Positions 57,621 to 64,000 of a stretch of DNA of 64,000 nucleotides are shown one piece after another (the first letter of the stretch is position 1; every line of letters starts with the position of its first letter). The stretch spans positions 62,001 to 126,000 of the forward strand of contig NZ_MLCE01000021.1 of NCBI RefSeq assembly GCF_002300165.1. Reading direction: 5' to 3'. Position numbers and translations under genes: made by a program. The notes under the pieces were generated by a model, which had not been told where the DNA came from, made no database searches, and saw only the letters and a program-made list of their open reading frames with translations. The stretch is from Streptomyces sp. Tue6028 (GTDB lineage Bacteria > Actinomycetota > Actinomycetes > Streptomycetales > Streptomycetaceae).

Positions 57621-58310
57621 TCAGGCGGAGGCGGGCGCGGGGGAAGGAACAGGGGAAGGCGCGGGGAAAGGCGCAGGCACAGCGACCGGGGCAGTGCCTG
57701 GCGCGGCCGGGGACGTTGCCGGGCCGCCGTGGCCGTCGCGCGTCGGGCCGTCGGTGGATCGCACCGTCGACCCGGTACGCCGGTAGAGGCGGGCGTCGCG
57801 GGCATTGGCGGCCCGGCACGCCTCGTCGGCCGGCTCGCCCCTGCGCACGTGCCGCTGGTAGGCCGCGCGTGTTCCGCAGGGTGCGGGCTCCCCGCGCGAG
57901 CGGCCGGCCTCGACGGGCCGTGCGGCGACCTTCGGGGGCTTCCGGGCCCGGGCGCGGCGCTTCTCCAGTTCGTAGCGCTGGGAGCCGGTGAGGCCCGCGA
58001 CGATGCCCGCCCGGTCGCAGCGGGACAGGCCTGCCTCGCGGCGCAGCACGGCGGCACGGCACTCCGGAAGCACCTGGCACGCGTTGCATATGGCCGTGGC
58101 CGTCTCACGCGTCCGGCCGGAGAACCACAGTTCGGGGTCCTCGTCGCGGCACGCGGCGCGCAGCTCCCAGCCCGGAACGCCATGGCCCTCGTCCGGGCGC
58201 GGTGCAGCCGACTTCTTCCGCGGCCCCCCTGCGCGGGGGACGGCGGCCCTTTCACGGACCGGGAGACGCCCTGCGGCCGGGGCCCGCGAGCTGTCGCCGT
58301 GGGCACTCAT
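57621..58310 (-). CDS. WhiB-like iron-sulfur regulator with extra C-terminal region
   Basis: A 229-residue protein from the ATG at 58310. The WhiB core has the four cluster cysteines at about C54, C75, C78 and C84 (AACRDEDPELWF, ICNACQVLPEC). The following turn reads GIVAGLTGSQR, where WhiB proteins usually have GVWGG, so the tryptophan is replaced. After a basic region comes an added motif, CGTRAAYQRHVRRGEPADEAC, then an Ala/Pro-rich tail of about 60 residues. WhiB proteins bind an iron-sulfur cluster and work with sigma factors. It overlaps the upstream gene by four bases. Confidence 0.82.
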   Translation of the reverse strand: MSAHGDSSRAPAAGRLPVRERAAVPRAGGPRKKSAAPRPDEGHGVPGWELRAACRDEDPELWFSGRTRETATAICNACQVLPECRAAVLRREAGLSRCDRAGIVAGLTGSQRYELEKRRARARKPPKVAARPVEAGRSRGEPAPCGTRAAYQRHVRRGEPADEACRAANARDARLYRRTGSTVRSTDGPTRDGHGGPATSPAAPGTAPVAVPAPFPAPSPVPSPAPASA

Positions 58311-59119
58311 CGCGCGCGCCCGCGCCGCGTCATGGGCACGGTCACGGGGCCACGCACGGCCGGGCCCGTGCGGGTGCGCCCGTCGGCCGCGTCGGGGACG
58401 GGGCTCCGCACCGGCTCCCGGGAAGGTGACAACGGGCCCATGTACGCGGCCACATTGGCGAGCGAGCACCGCTCGGGACGGCCGTCCACCGACAGCAGCG
58501 GCATGCCGTCGTCGGTGCTCCAGCCCTGGAAGAACCAGACGTTGCCGTGCGCGTCGCGCTGAGGCACCGCCAGGTCGTACCTCCGGCCCTCGAACTCGAA
58601 CGGCCTGGCCGGTGGCGTGCCTTGTGCGTCGTGCGGCGTCCGGCGCGGCTCGTACGCCAGCACCGAGACCCGCACCCCTTCGTACCGGCACTCGCCCGTC
58701 ACCGCGTGCGGCAGGAGCCGCTCGGTGGTGTGGGGGATGCCGAAGTGCGCGCGCCACCGCATCCATTGGTCCCGGTCGACGACATGCAGCACGACGCGTA
58801 CCCGGTCGCCGTCCGCCCGGACGCTGTGGAAGTCCTGGTGCCGGCCGATGTGCTGCTCGATGGCGGCCGCGAGGCGGCGGGCGTGCGCGCAGGACGCGTC
58901 CCAGGCGCGTGCCTGGCGTTCCAGGTCCGTCAGACCGCGAAGCCCGCACGACCAGCCGCCTGCCGGGGTGCGGTGCAGCACGATGCCGTAGGAGCGTTCG
59001 GGATCGACCAGCAGGTGCTCGCCGTCGAGGGCGTGGGCCGCCGCGACGAACGGATCCACGCCACCGGCCGCCAGGGCCGCACGGATCACCCGGGCGGCAT
59101 GGGGGAGGTTTCGGTTCAC
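58307..59119 (-). CDS. Hypothetical protein between sigma factor and WhiB-like gene
   Basis: A 270-residue protein from GTG 59119 (NRNLPHAARVIRAALAAGGVDPF). It overlaps the sigma gene stop by four bases and the WhiB-like start by four bases, so the three genes should be translated together. It shows no signal peptide or membrane segment. Visible parts: a helical N-terminus, HRTPAGGWSCGLRGLTDLERQARAW, and a C-terminal region with FEFEGRRYDLAVPQRDAHGNVWFFQGW. It recalls proteins labelled BN159_2729 family, which I cannot check. No anti-sigma zinc motif is present. Function unknown. Confidence 0.7.
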   Translation of the reverse strand: MNRNLPHAARVIRAALAAGGVDPFVAAAHALDGEHLLVDPERSYGIVLHRTPAGGWSCGLRGLTDLERQARAWDASCAHARRLAAAIEQHIGRHQDFHSVRADGDRVRVVLHVVDRDQWMRWRAHFGIPHTTERLLPHAVTGECRYEGVRVSVLAYEPRRTPHDAQGTPPARPFEFEGRRYDLAVPQRDAHGNVWFFQGWSTDDGMPLLSVDGRPERCSLANVAAYMGPLSPSREPVRSPVPDAADGRTRTGPAVRGPVTVPMTRRGRAR

Positions 59120-59709
59120 GCCGCGTTCGCCTCCGTCGACGTCCGCACCTTCCGTAACGCGCGGAAGGTGAGCCCTCTGACCGCGCCGACGCTGCGGCCC
59201 ATCGTGCGTGCCGTCTCCGCGGGGGACATGCCGCCGAGGAAGCGCAGCTCCAGACACTGCCGCTGATGAGGGCTGAGGGAGTTCAGCGCGTTCCGTACGG
59301 CGTCGCACGCCTCGACCGCCTCCAGCACGCGCAGGGCGGAGGACTCGGCGCTCCGGTCGGACCCGTCGACGTCCGCGGGTTCGGGGACCAGGGTCTCCAG
59401 CCGGGTACGGCTCGTCCGCACCTCGTCGAGGTGCAGGTTCCTGGCGATGGTGAGGAGCCAGGCGGCGAACGTGACGCCCTGCCAGGTGAAGGTGCCGATG
59501 CGGCGCAGGGCGCGGGCGAAGACCTCCTGGGTGAGGTCCTCGGCGAGGTGCCGGTTCCGTGTCCGCAGGAGGAGGTAGCGGTACACGGATCTCCAGTGTT
59601 CCTCGTACAGCGCGGCGAAGGCCGCGCGGTCGCCGGCACGGGCTCGTGCGACGCATTCGGGCTCTGCCGCTCCCGGCGGCGTGATCTCACATGTGATCTG
59701 TGGGGACAC
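59116..59709 (-). CDS. ECF RNA polymerase sigma factor
   Basis: A 197-residue ECF sigma factor. Region 2: ARARAGDRAAFAALYEEHWRSVYRYLLLRTRNRHLAEDLTQEVFARALRRI, and region 4: LSPHQRQCLELRFLGGMSPAETARTMGRSVGAVRGLTFRALRKVR. No zinc-type anti-sigma gene is next to it; instead the unknown protein and a WhiB-like protein follow with four-base overlaps. The upstream region, shared with a divergent XRE regulator, carries repeated GTAGAT elements that may control it. Confidence 0.88.
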   Translation of the reverse strand: MSPQITCEITPPGAAEPECVARARAGDRAAFAALYEEHWRSVYRYLLLRTRNRHLAEDLTQEVFARALRRIGTFTWQGVTFAAWLLTIARNLHLDEVRTSRTRLETLVPEPADVDGSDRSAESSALRVLEAVEACDAVRNALNSLSPHQRQCLELRFLGGMSPAETARTMGRSVGAVRGLTFRALRKVRTSTEANAA

Positions 59710-60083
59710 GTCTTGTGCGCTCCTTTGTCACAGAGGTTCGTGGATTCGGCGCAAGGCTTCGCAGGCTGTAACGAGAAATACTCAATCTTCGTGTAGATGT
59801 AGATTCACGCGAGGTGGGTGAGGGGTGGTGCGAGATGCCTGAGCCGCCTGTTGCCGCACGGCGGGGGCTGGGGCGCCGGAGGCTCATGTGATCGATGTGA
59901 TCTACAGTGTGCGTGTAGATGTAGATCCTGTCAAGAGTGTGAGGCCCGTGCGAACTGGCGACGGGGGGTGTGGGGCGTGCGGTAGTGCGTGAACAGGGTG
60001 GAGTGCTCCGTGCTCCGAGAAAGCCGGATGTCAATCTGCGATCTACTTGCGCATGTGGATGTTGTTGGTCGATGCTCGGGAAC
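59710..60083. promoter_or_regulatory. Sigma/XRE divergent region with GTAGAT repeats
   Basis: A gene-free divergent region of 374 bases. CGTGTAGATGTAGAT occurs at 59790-59804 and again at 59912-59926. Around the second copy, GATCTACA (59899-59906) and TGTAGATC (59920-59927) form an inverted repeat. GATCTAC recurs at about 60032. These are candidate operator sites for the XRE regulator or another factor. Confidence 0.55.
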
Positions 60084-60506
60084 GTGACCAAGCAGCCTCA
60101 TCAACCCGGCGAACCCGGCTCCGGCGAGGGTGTCGCCCATGGGGGTGAGGACCTTGCCGCACTGCTGGAACGTCTCCTTGCTCAGGTGCCGGACAGGACG
60201 CAGAAGGATCTGGCCGAGCAGGCCGGCATCTCGTATCCCACGCTCAACGCGTGGATGAATCGGACCCGTGGAACGTCCCGTATCGATCCCGAGAAGCTCC
60301 GCGCGATGGTGGAAGTGTTCCGTCGTTGGGGCGTGAAGACCACGCCGCGGGAATTCTTCGCGACTGTCGGCCGACCGGTTCCCGGCCCCAGTGGGGACGA
60401 GCGGGAGGCCCAGCTGCTGAAGCTCTACCGGCAACTGCCCGAGTCCAGGCAGCGCGCCCTGGTCAAGAACGCCGAGGCGATGCTCCAGCTCAGTCGCGTC
60501 ATCTGA
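60084..60506 (+). CDS. XRE-like helix-turn-helix regulator
   Basis: A 140-residue protein starting at GTG 60084; an ATG at 60072 is an alternative. The helix-turn-helix is DRTQKDLAEQAGISYPTLNAWMNRTRGTSRIDPEKLRAMVEVF, typical of XRE/Cro proteins. A second helical part, DEREAQLLKLYRQLPESRQRALVKNAEAMLQLS, forms the C-terminus, a pattern also found in actinobacterial regulators next to WhiB genes. It is divergent from the sigma factor gene and probably regulates it and itself. Its stop codon is inside the first unit of a tandem repeat array. Confidence 0.8.
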   Translation: MTKQPHQPGEPGSGEGVAHGGEDLAALLERLLAQVPDRTQKDLAEQAGISYPTLNAWMNRTRGTSRIDPEKLRAMVEVFRRWGVKTTPREFFATVGRPVPGPSGDEREAQLLKLYRQLPESRQRALVKNAEAMLQLSRVI

Positions 60507-60691
60507 AAGTGGCTCACGTCTGAAGGTCGTTCGTGTCTGATGATCGTTCAGCTCTGATGGTCGTTCACGGTCTGCGGTTCGTTCAGGTCTGAGGGCGGCT
60601 CGTCGTGCGCAGGCCGTTCGTCGCCTGAAGGTCGTATGCCGTCCGCGGGTCGTACGCCGTCCGCGGGTCGTTCGTCGTCTGAAGGGCCTGC
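60501..60691. repeat. Array of about eleven 17-18-bp tandem repeats
   Basis: Degenerate direct repeats with consensus near GTCTGAAGGTCGTTCGTC. Units begin at about 60501, 60518, 60535, 60552, 60570, 60587, 60606, 60624, 60641, 60659 and 60677. The first unit contains the XRE stop codon (ATCTGA). The repeats have no clear dyad symmetry and no CRISPR-like spacers. Function unknown. Confidence 0.8.
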
Positions 60692-60925
60692 GCCGGCCGG
60701 TGGGCCCGGACGCGTCCGTGGGAAGTCCTGGAGGTGGTCTGGGGCGCGGCCTTGCCGATGAGGCGTTCCGATCGTGGTGCGACCGTGTTCTCCACGGTGC
60801 GGACATCCGGGCGGAACACTTCGACGGGTCTCGCGTGGCTTGGACGCGTGAGTACGAACGGCGGGCCGCTGGCCTCCCGGAGCGGGATCACTTTATGCCT
60901 GGGGTCATTCCCTGGGGAGGTAGTT
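60692..60925. other. Gene-free stretch after the repeat array
   Basis: About 230 bases with no supported gene. A strong ribosome site, GGGGAGG, ends it at 60914-60920. Open frames here are not protein-like. Confidence 0.5.
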
Positions 60926-61177
60926 GTGTGCATCCTGATCTGCGTGGCGGACGATCTGCCGAAAATCGCCGTCTGGGACCCTGACGAGGTCAGCATCCTC
61001 GTGGCGAGAGGCAGCGAGACCGGCGAACTGCTGCGGGAGGTGCAGGAGATCCTCACGATCGACCTCGGTGCGCCGGCCACTGCCGGCGCGGCACTTCTCT
61101 GCTTCTGCGGCACACGAGTGGAACTGCCCGGCGAACTCGCACTTCTCGGTGCGGTCGAGGCTCCCGACACCCGCTGA
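60926..61177 (+). CDS. Small hypothetical protein
   Basis: An 83-residue protein from GTG 60926, with GGGGAGG five bases upstream. The sequence reads CILICVADDLPKIAVWDPDEVS, then SETGELLREVQEILTIDL and AALLCFCGTRVELPGELALLG. No signal peptide or membrane segment is clear; the first strand is hydrophobic. It contains four cysteines. I do not recognise a family. It is convergent with the secreted protein gene ending at 61200. Confidence 0.6.
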   Translation: MCILICVADDLPKIAVWDPDEVSILVARGSETGELLREVQEILTIDLGAPATAGAALLCFCGTRVELPGELALLGAVEAPDTR

Positions 61178-61199
61178 CGCGCAGAGCGTTCGATGCCCG

Positions 61200-61589
61200 T
61201 CACTGTGTACCGGTGTGGCAGCCGACCATGGAGGTGGAGCCGGCCGTGTCGACGTGGTCGGTGGCGGCCGTGGAGTCGGTCAGCGCGTTCATGAAGGCAG
61301 TCGTGTCCGTGGAGGGGCGGTGACGGCATGCGGGGGAAGAGCCGTGTGCCTCGGCGCGGATGCGCTGCTTCATCGTCGGTGGAAGTCCCTTGTCGGCGGA
61401 CCATGCCGGGGACCAGCCCCAGAGCGGCAGCTCCGGGAGCGTCGCGGTCGGGACGCTGGTGTTGCGCTCGGGCTCCGGCTGGGGTACCGCCGCGGCGGCG
61501 GTCGTGGTGACGAGGCCGAGTGTCGTGCACAGGGCGAGGAAGGCGGTGACGATGGCGGTCCACAGTTTCATGACCTGGTTCCTGGCCAT
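61200..61589 (-). CDS. Small secreted protein, DUF6344-like
   Basis: A 129-residue protein. The signal peptide is clear: KLWTAIVTAFLALCTTLGLVTTTAAAAVPQ. The mature part of about 95 residues has WGWSPAWSADKGLPPTMKQRIRAEAHGSSPACRH and ends with a cysteine. The GTGAGGGAAC ribosome site precedes the ATG at 61589; an internal ATG at 61571 is an alternative. It resembles Streptomyces proteins labelled DUF6344; that label is from memory. Two cysteines in the mature part could form a disulfide. Function unknown. Confidence 0.65.
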   Translation of the reverse strand: MARNQVMKLWTAIVTAFLALCTTLGLVTTTAAAAVPQPEPERNTSVPTATLPELPLWGWSPAWSADKGLPPTMKQRIRAEAHGSSPACRHRPSTDTTAFMNALTDSTAATDHVDTAGSTSMVGCHTGTQ

Positions 61590-61928
61590 GTTCCCTCACT
61601 TTCGGGTTGGGCGATTTGCGTACTTTCCTCATGATGTGTATGGGGCTCTCGAAGTGGTGGACCCACGCTCGTGGCGCGTCGATCTTCTGATGAACACCCA
61701 CTCGGATGGGTGCATGAGAGCTGCAAAGTGGAGAAGAAGGGCTTAGAGGGGACAAAATCACCGTCCGTGGAGGTGTGCTCACCCTCTGGTCGCAGCGGAT
61801 CGAGTGACTTCTACTGCGCTGTCCCGGCCGTGAGTTGGGGGGCCGACGCAGGTCACCGATCGATATCGGTCGGTGTGTATAGTCGGGCGCCAGAGGTCCC
61901 CTACGTCAACGAAAGACGAGGTCGCGCG
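61590..61928. promoter_or_regulatory. Divergent region with candidate promoter of the small DLW protein
   Basis: No gene is seen in these 339 bases. TATAGT at 61878-61883 is a good -10 element, 46 bases before the GTG at 61929. A perfect inverted repeat ACCGAT (61855-61860) and ATCGGT (61865-61870) sits over the expected -35 element and may be an operator. Confidence 0.5.
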
Positions 61929-62057
61929 GTGAAGAAGCTTCTCCTGGTCGCACTGGCCGCCATCGGCGGGCTCCTCGTGTACCGCCAGATCCAGGCGGAT
62001 CGCGCCGAGCAGGATCTGTGGACGGAGGCGACTGACTCCGTGCCCACGGGTTCGTGA
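61929..62057 (+). CDS. DLW-39-type small membrane protein
   Basis: A 42-residue protein from GTG 61929 that is too short for most gene finders. It has one hydrophobic segment (KKLLLVALAAIGGLLVYRQ) followed by IQADRAEQDLWTEATDSVPTGS. This matches the very small DLW-39 family conserved in Streptomyces, where it lies downstream of the gyrA region. Its function is unknown. It has its own promoter-like element and a terminator 26 bases after the stop. Confidence 0.82.
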   Translation: MKKLLLVALAAIGGLLVYRQIQADRAEQDLWTEATDSVPTGS

Positions 62058-62082
62058 GTATCGACAACAGTCTCAGAGCAGA

Positions 62083-62110
62083 CCCCGGCCGCCCTCGCGG
62101 TCGGGGTTTT
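62083..62110 (+). terminator. Terminator after the DLW protein gene
   Basis: CCCCGGCCGC (62083-62092) pairs with GCGGTCGGGG (62097-62106), followed by TTTT. Confidence 0.85.
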
Positions 62111-62139
62111 GTGTTCTCCGCGGGCGTTTGCGGAGCCGC

Positions 62140-62178
62140 CGGTTCTCCACGGCACATGAGTCGGTTCTCCACGGCACA
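62140..62178. repeat. 17-bp direct repeat, 22-base period
   Basis: CGGTTCTCCACGGCACA occurs at 62140-62156 and again at 62162-62178, in the gap upstream of the secreted protein gene. Confidence 0.75.
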
Positions 62179-62350
62179 GGAAGTGACGACCGACGGCCTG
62201 TGTGTGTTCGGCGCACCGCGCGACGAGGACCGTGCGCATCTTGGGCGTACGCGCCGTTTCGGCCGCTTGTGCGGATAGCGCGGGTGGTGCGGTGGTGGGC
62301 GGGGCAGGATGGGCCCACGATTCCGGGGCCTTGACGAGGGGTGGCGCGTG

Positions 62351-63913
62351 ATGGGGCGGCGCACGGTGTGGTGGCTCGGCCGGGCGCTGCCGGCTTCCGG
62401 AGCCGCGCTGGTCGCGGTGCTCGTGCCGACCTGGCAGACCGGCACGGCCTACGCGGCCGGCACGCAGCCGGTCGGGGGCGACCGGGGTGGCACGCGCCCG
62501 ATCGCGGCCGATGCGGGCACGATGCGCACGGGCATTGCGGATGGGGGTGGAGCGCGTACGGCCGGGGACGCCGTGGCCGACGCGGAACCGACGCCGTACG
62601 CCTTCGCCGAGGGAGCCACGAGCGTCGACGGCGCCACCGGCACCACGGGCGCCGCACGACTGGAGCCGGGCAAGGCCTACCGGAGCTCCATCGGCAAGGA
62701 CGGCAAGCTCTACTACCGCCTGGTGCTCGACGACGTGTCCAATGCCTACGTCTCCGCCACCGCCGTCCCCAGGCCGGGTACGCGGATCTCCTACTCCGAC
62801 GGCATCAAGGTGTCCGTGCAGGACGGCAACAGCCGCAACTGCTCCTTCTCCGGGACCGCGCACTTCGGCGCCACGCAGAGCTCCCATCCGATCGCCGCCT
62901 GGGCGACCCGGGAGACGAGCGGCCATCCGTACGCGTGCCAGACGGCGGGGACGTACTACGTGGTCGTCGAACGCAGCGGCACGGCCGGGTCCTCGTCGGG
63001 TCTCTGGGACCTGGAACTCGACTACGTCTCGGAGCCGGGCCTGCGGAAGGCCGGCTCGACGACCGCCCCGGAGACCTGGAACTCCGCCACACCGGAACCC
63101 CTCACCGGCGACCCGAAGCGCCGCCGCGGTGGCGCCGGGTTCAGCACCGCGACGTCGCTGCGCCAGGGCATCTGGCAGGACGGGATCAGCCCCGGGCAGA
63201 CGCTGTTCTACAAGGTGCCGCTCGACTGGGGACAACAGCTGTACGCCACCGCCGCGCTGGGCAGTTCGGGCCGGGGCGAGGGCTCGGTGGGCACCGCGCT
63301 CGTCATGTCCCTCTACAACCCCGTGCGCGGTTTCGTGGACGACGTCGGCTCCGGATACGACGGCGGGCAGCGGTCCGCCGCGCTCGAACCGCTGCCCGCG
63401 GTCGCCTACGAGAACCGGTACGCCCTCAGCGACCGGGTGAGCGGCATGCGGTTCTCGGGTTCGTACTACCTCGTCGTCCATCTCGCCGCGCAGGTCGCCG
63501 AGCGCTTCGGCGACGGGCCGGTGGGGCTGACGCTGAGCGTGCGCAGGGACGGTGCCGTGCGGGCCGGGCCGTCGTATGCGGGGCGACCCGAACCCCGCGA
63601 CGCGTTCGACGTCCCGGCGGACGACTCCGACGACCAGGCCGACGACGGGGCCGACGCCGACGGTGCGGTGGGCGGTGCGGGTCCCGGGGGCGGCGGCAGC
63701 GACCGCGCCGACGGCACGGGTGCCGGCGGCGACGGCGCCACGATGAGGGTGGTCGCCGCGGGCGGGATCGGCACGGGGAGTCTGTTGATGCTGATCCTCG
63801 GGGTGTGGACGGTGCTCGCCCGGCGGCGACCCGTTCCCGCACCCGAGGACGCGGACACGGCCTCGGCCGCGGTGCCGGCGCCGTGGGAGCGCGGGGCGCC
63901 GAGGAGTTGGTAG
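62351..63913 (+). CDS. Secreted, C-terminally membrane-anchored hypothetical protein
   Basis: A 520-residue protein. ATG 62351 and GTG 62348 are both usable; GAGGGG is just upstream. The signal peptide is RALPASGAALVAVLVPTWQTGTAYAAG. The external part (about residues 80-420) is beta-rich, with LEPGKAYRSSIGKDGKLYYRLVLDD, CQTAGTYYVVVERSG, GISPGQTLFYKVPLDWGQQLYATAAL and YLVVHLAAQVAERFG. A Gly/Asp-rich linker precedes a C-terminal membrane segment (GIGTGSLLMLILGVWTVLA) and basic residues. No enzyme motif is seen. The repeated LFYKVPL-type strands suggest two pre-peptidase-like folds. Function unknown. Confidence 0.75.
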   Translation: MGRRTVWWLGRALPASGAALVAVLVPTWQTGTAYAAGTQPVGGDRGGTRPIAADAGTMRTGIADGGGARTAGDAVADAEPTPYAFAEGATSVDGATGTTGAARLEPGKAYRSSIGKDGKLYYRLVLDDVSNAYVSATAVPRPGTRISYSDGIKVSVQDGNSRNCSFSGTAHFGATQSSHPIAAWATRETSGHPYACQTAGTYYVVVERSGTAGSSSGLWDLELDYVSEPGLRKAGSTTAPETWNSATPEPLTGDPKRRRGGAGFSTATSLRQGIWQDGISPGQTLFYKVPLDWGQQLYATAALGSSGRGEGSVGTALVMSLYNPVRGFVDDVGSGYDGGQRSAALEPLPAVAYENRYALSDRVSGMRFSGSYYLVVHLAAQVAERFGDGPVGLTLSVRRDGAVRAGPSYAGRPEPRDAFDVPADDSDDQADDGADADGAVGGAGPGGGGSDRADGTGAGGDGATMRVVAAGGIGTGSLLMLILGVWTVLARRRPVPAPEDADTASAAVPAPWERGAPRSW

Positions 63914-63932
63914 CGCCCTCCAGGTTCGGAGC

Positions 63933-63962
63933 TGCCTGGTTCAGATCTGCCTGGTTCAGATC
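63933..63962. repeat. 15-bp tandem repeat, two copies
   Basis: TGCCTGGTTCAGATC occurs at 63933-63947 and 63948-63962. The second copy contains the probable stop codon of the leftward gene at the window end. Confidence 0.8.
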
Positions 63963-64000
63963 TGCGTGAGGGCCCAGAAGCCCACGGCGAAGCAGGCCAG
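63956..64000 (-). CDS. 3' end of a leftward gene, probably a membrane protein (partial)
   Basis: Reading leftward from 64000, an open frame codes LACFAVGFWALTQI and ends at TGA (63958-63956). The residues are hydrophobic, as in a C-terminal membrane segment. Only 14 codons are inside the window, so the identity cannot be judged. Confidence 0.4.
   Translation of the reverse strand: MACFAVGFWALTQI

Noticed and set aside
60501..60691. CRISPR array
   Set aside because: The units are 17-18 bases, contiguous and degenerate, with no unique spacers and no cas genes nearby.
60583..61782. A 399-residue leftward open frame across the repeat array
   Set aside because: Its sequence is repeats and Arg/Pro-rich shadow; it conflicts with the better supported small genes at 60926 and 61200.

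Overview
The window is a piece of a high-GC actinobacterial chromosome spanning the replication origin, almost certainly from a Streptomyces. Supporting evidence: dense use of GC-ending codons; GTG starts with purine-rich ribosome sites; the gene order dnaB - rpsF/ssb/rpsR/rplI - ino1 - murJ - sigM - trxBA - parAB - rsmG - jag - yidC - yidD - rnpA - rpmH - dnaA - oriC - dnaN - gnd - recF - dciA - gyrB - gyrA - tRNA-Ile; DnaA with a very long domain II; many parS sites GTTTCACGTGAAAC; WhiB, SigM and FemX type genes. Gene names and the S. coelicolor comparison come from memory of these families; no database was searched.

Layout. 1-5.5 kb: accessory enzymes and regulators (two GNATs, a GlcG/HbpS-type protein, a divergent MFS/MarR pair, a beta-lactamase-fold serine hydrolase). 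5.5-10.7 kb: dnaB, a MATE exporter and the operon rpsF-ssb-rpsR-rplI. 11-18.2 kb: envelope genes (small membrane protein, FemX, an alanine-racemase-fold protein, a GT87-like membrane enzyme, a class A penicillin-binding protein). 18.6-24 kb: padR and ino1, an MFS protein, an LppU-like protein, CCA-adding enzyme. 24.2-32.5 kb: co-directional block DUF6049-like, murJ, pseudokinase, sigM, anti-sigma factor. 32.6-34.1 kb: trxB-trxA behind a sigma-R-type promoter. 34.1-41.2 kb: GNAT, parB/parA and the leftward rsmG-jag-yidC-yidD-rnpA-rpmH series. 41.5-54.9 kb: dnaA, oriC, dnaN, gnd, recF, dciA, gyrB, gyrA and a DUF3566-type membrane protein. 55-64 kb: tRNA-Ile, then less conserved genes: a secreted PA14/FnIII protein, a leftward overlapping cluster of an ECF sigma factor, an unknown protein and a WhiB-like protein, an XRE regulator divergent from it, and several small or secreted proteins. 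The last bases hold the end of a leftward gene.

How it works together. The core is the replication, segregation and topology centre. DnaA acts at oriC, DnaB and its loader DciA follow, DnaN is the clamp, gyrase relieves supercoils, RecF repairs, and ParA/ParB act on parS. Eleven perfect parS sites and one with a single mismatch are visible, all on the dnaB side of oriC; none is seen between dnaA and 64 kb. Most intergenic parS sites lie between convergent gene ends, several as the core of longer palindromes. DnaA-box-like sequences are dense in oriC and also occur upstream of dnaB, upstream of dnaA, in the 5' part of parA and between gnd and recF.

The least explained parts are the sigma/unknown/WhiB cluster with repeated GTAGAT elements in its divergent upstream region, an array of about eleven 17-18-bp repeats starting at the stop codon of the XRE gene, the racemase-fold protein beside FemX that appears to lack the catalytic tyrosine, and a small membrane-protein ORF overlapping the GNAT gene beside parB.
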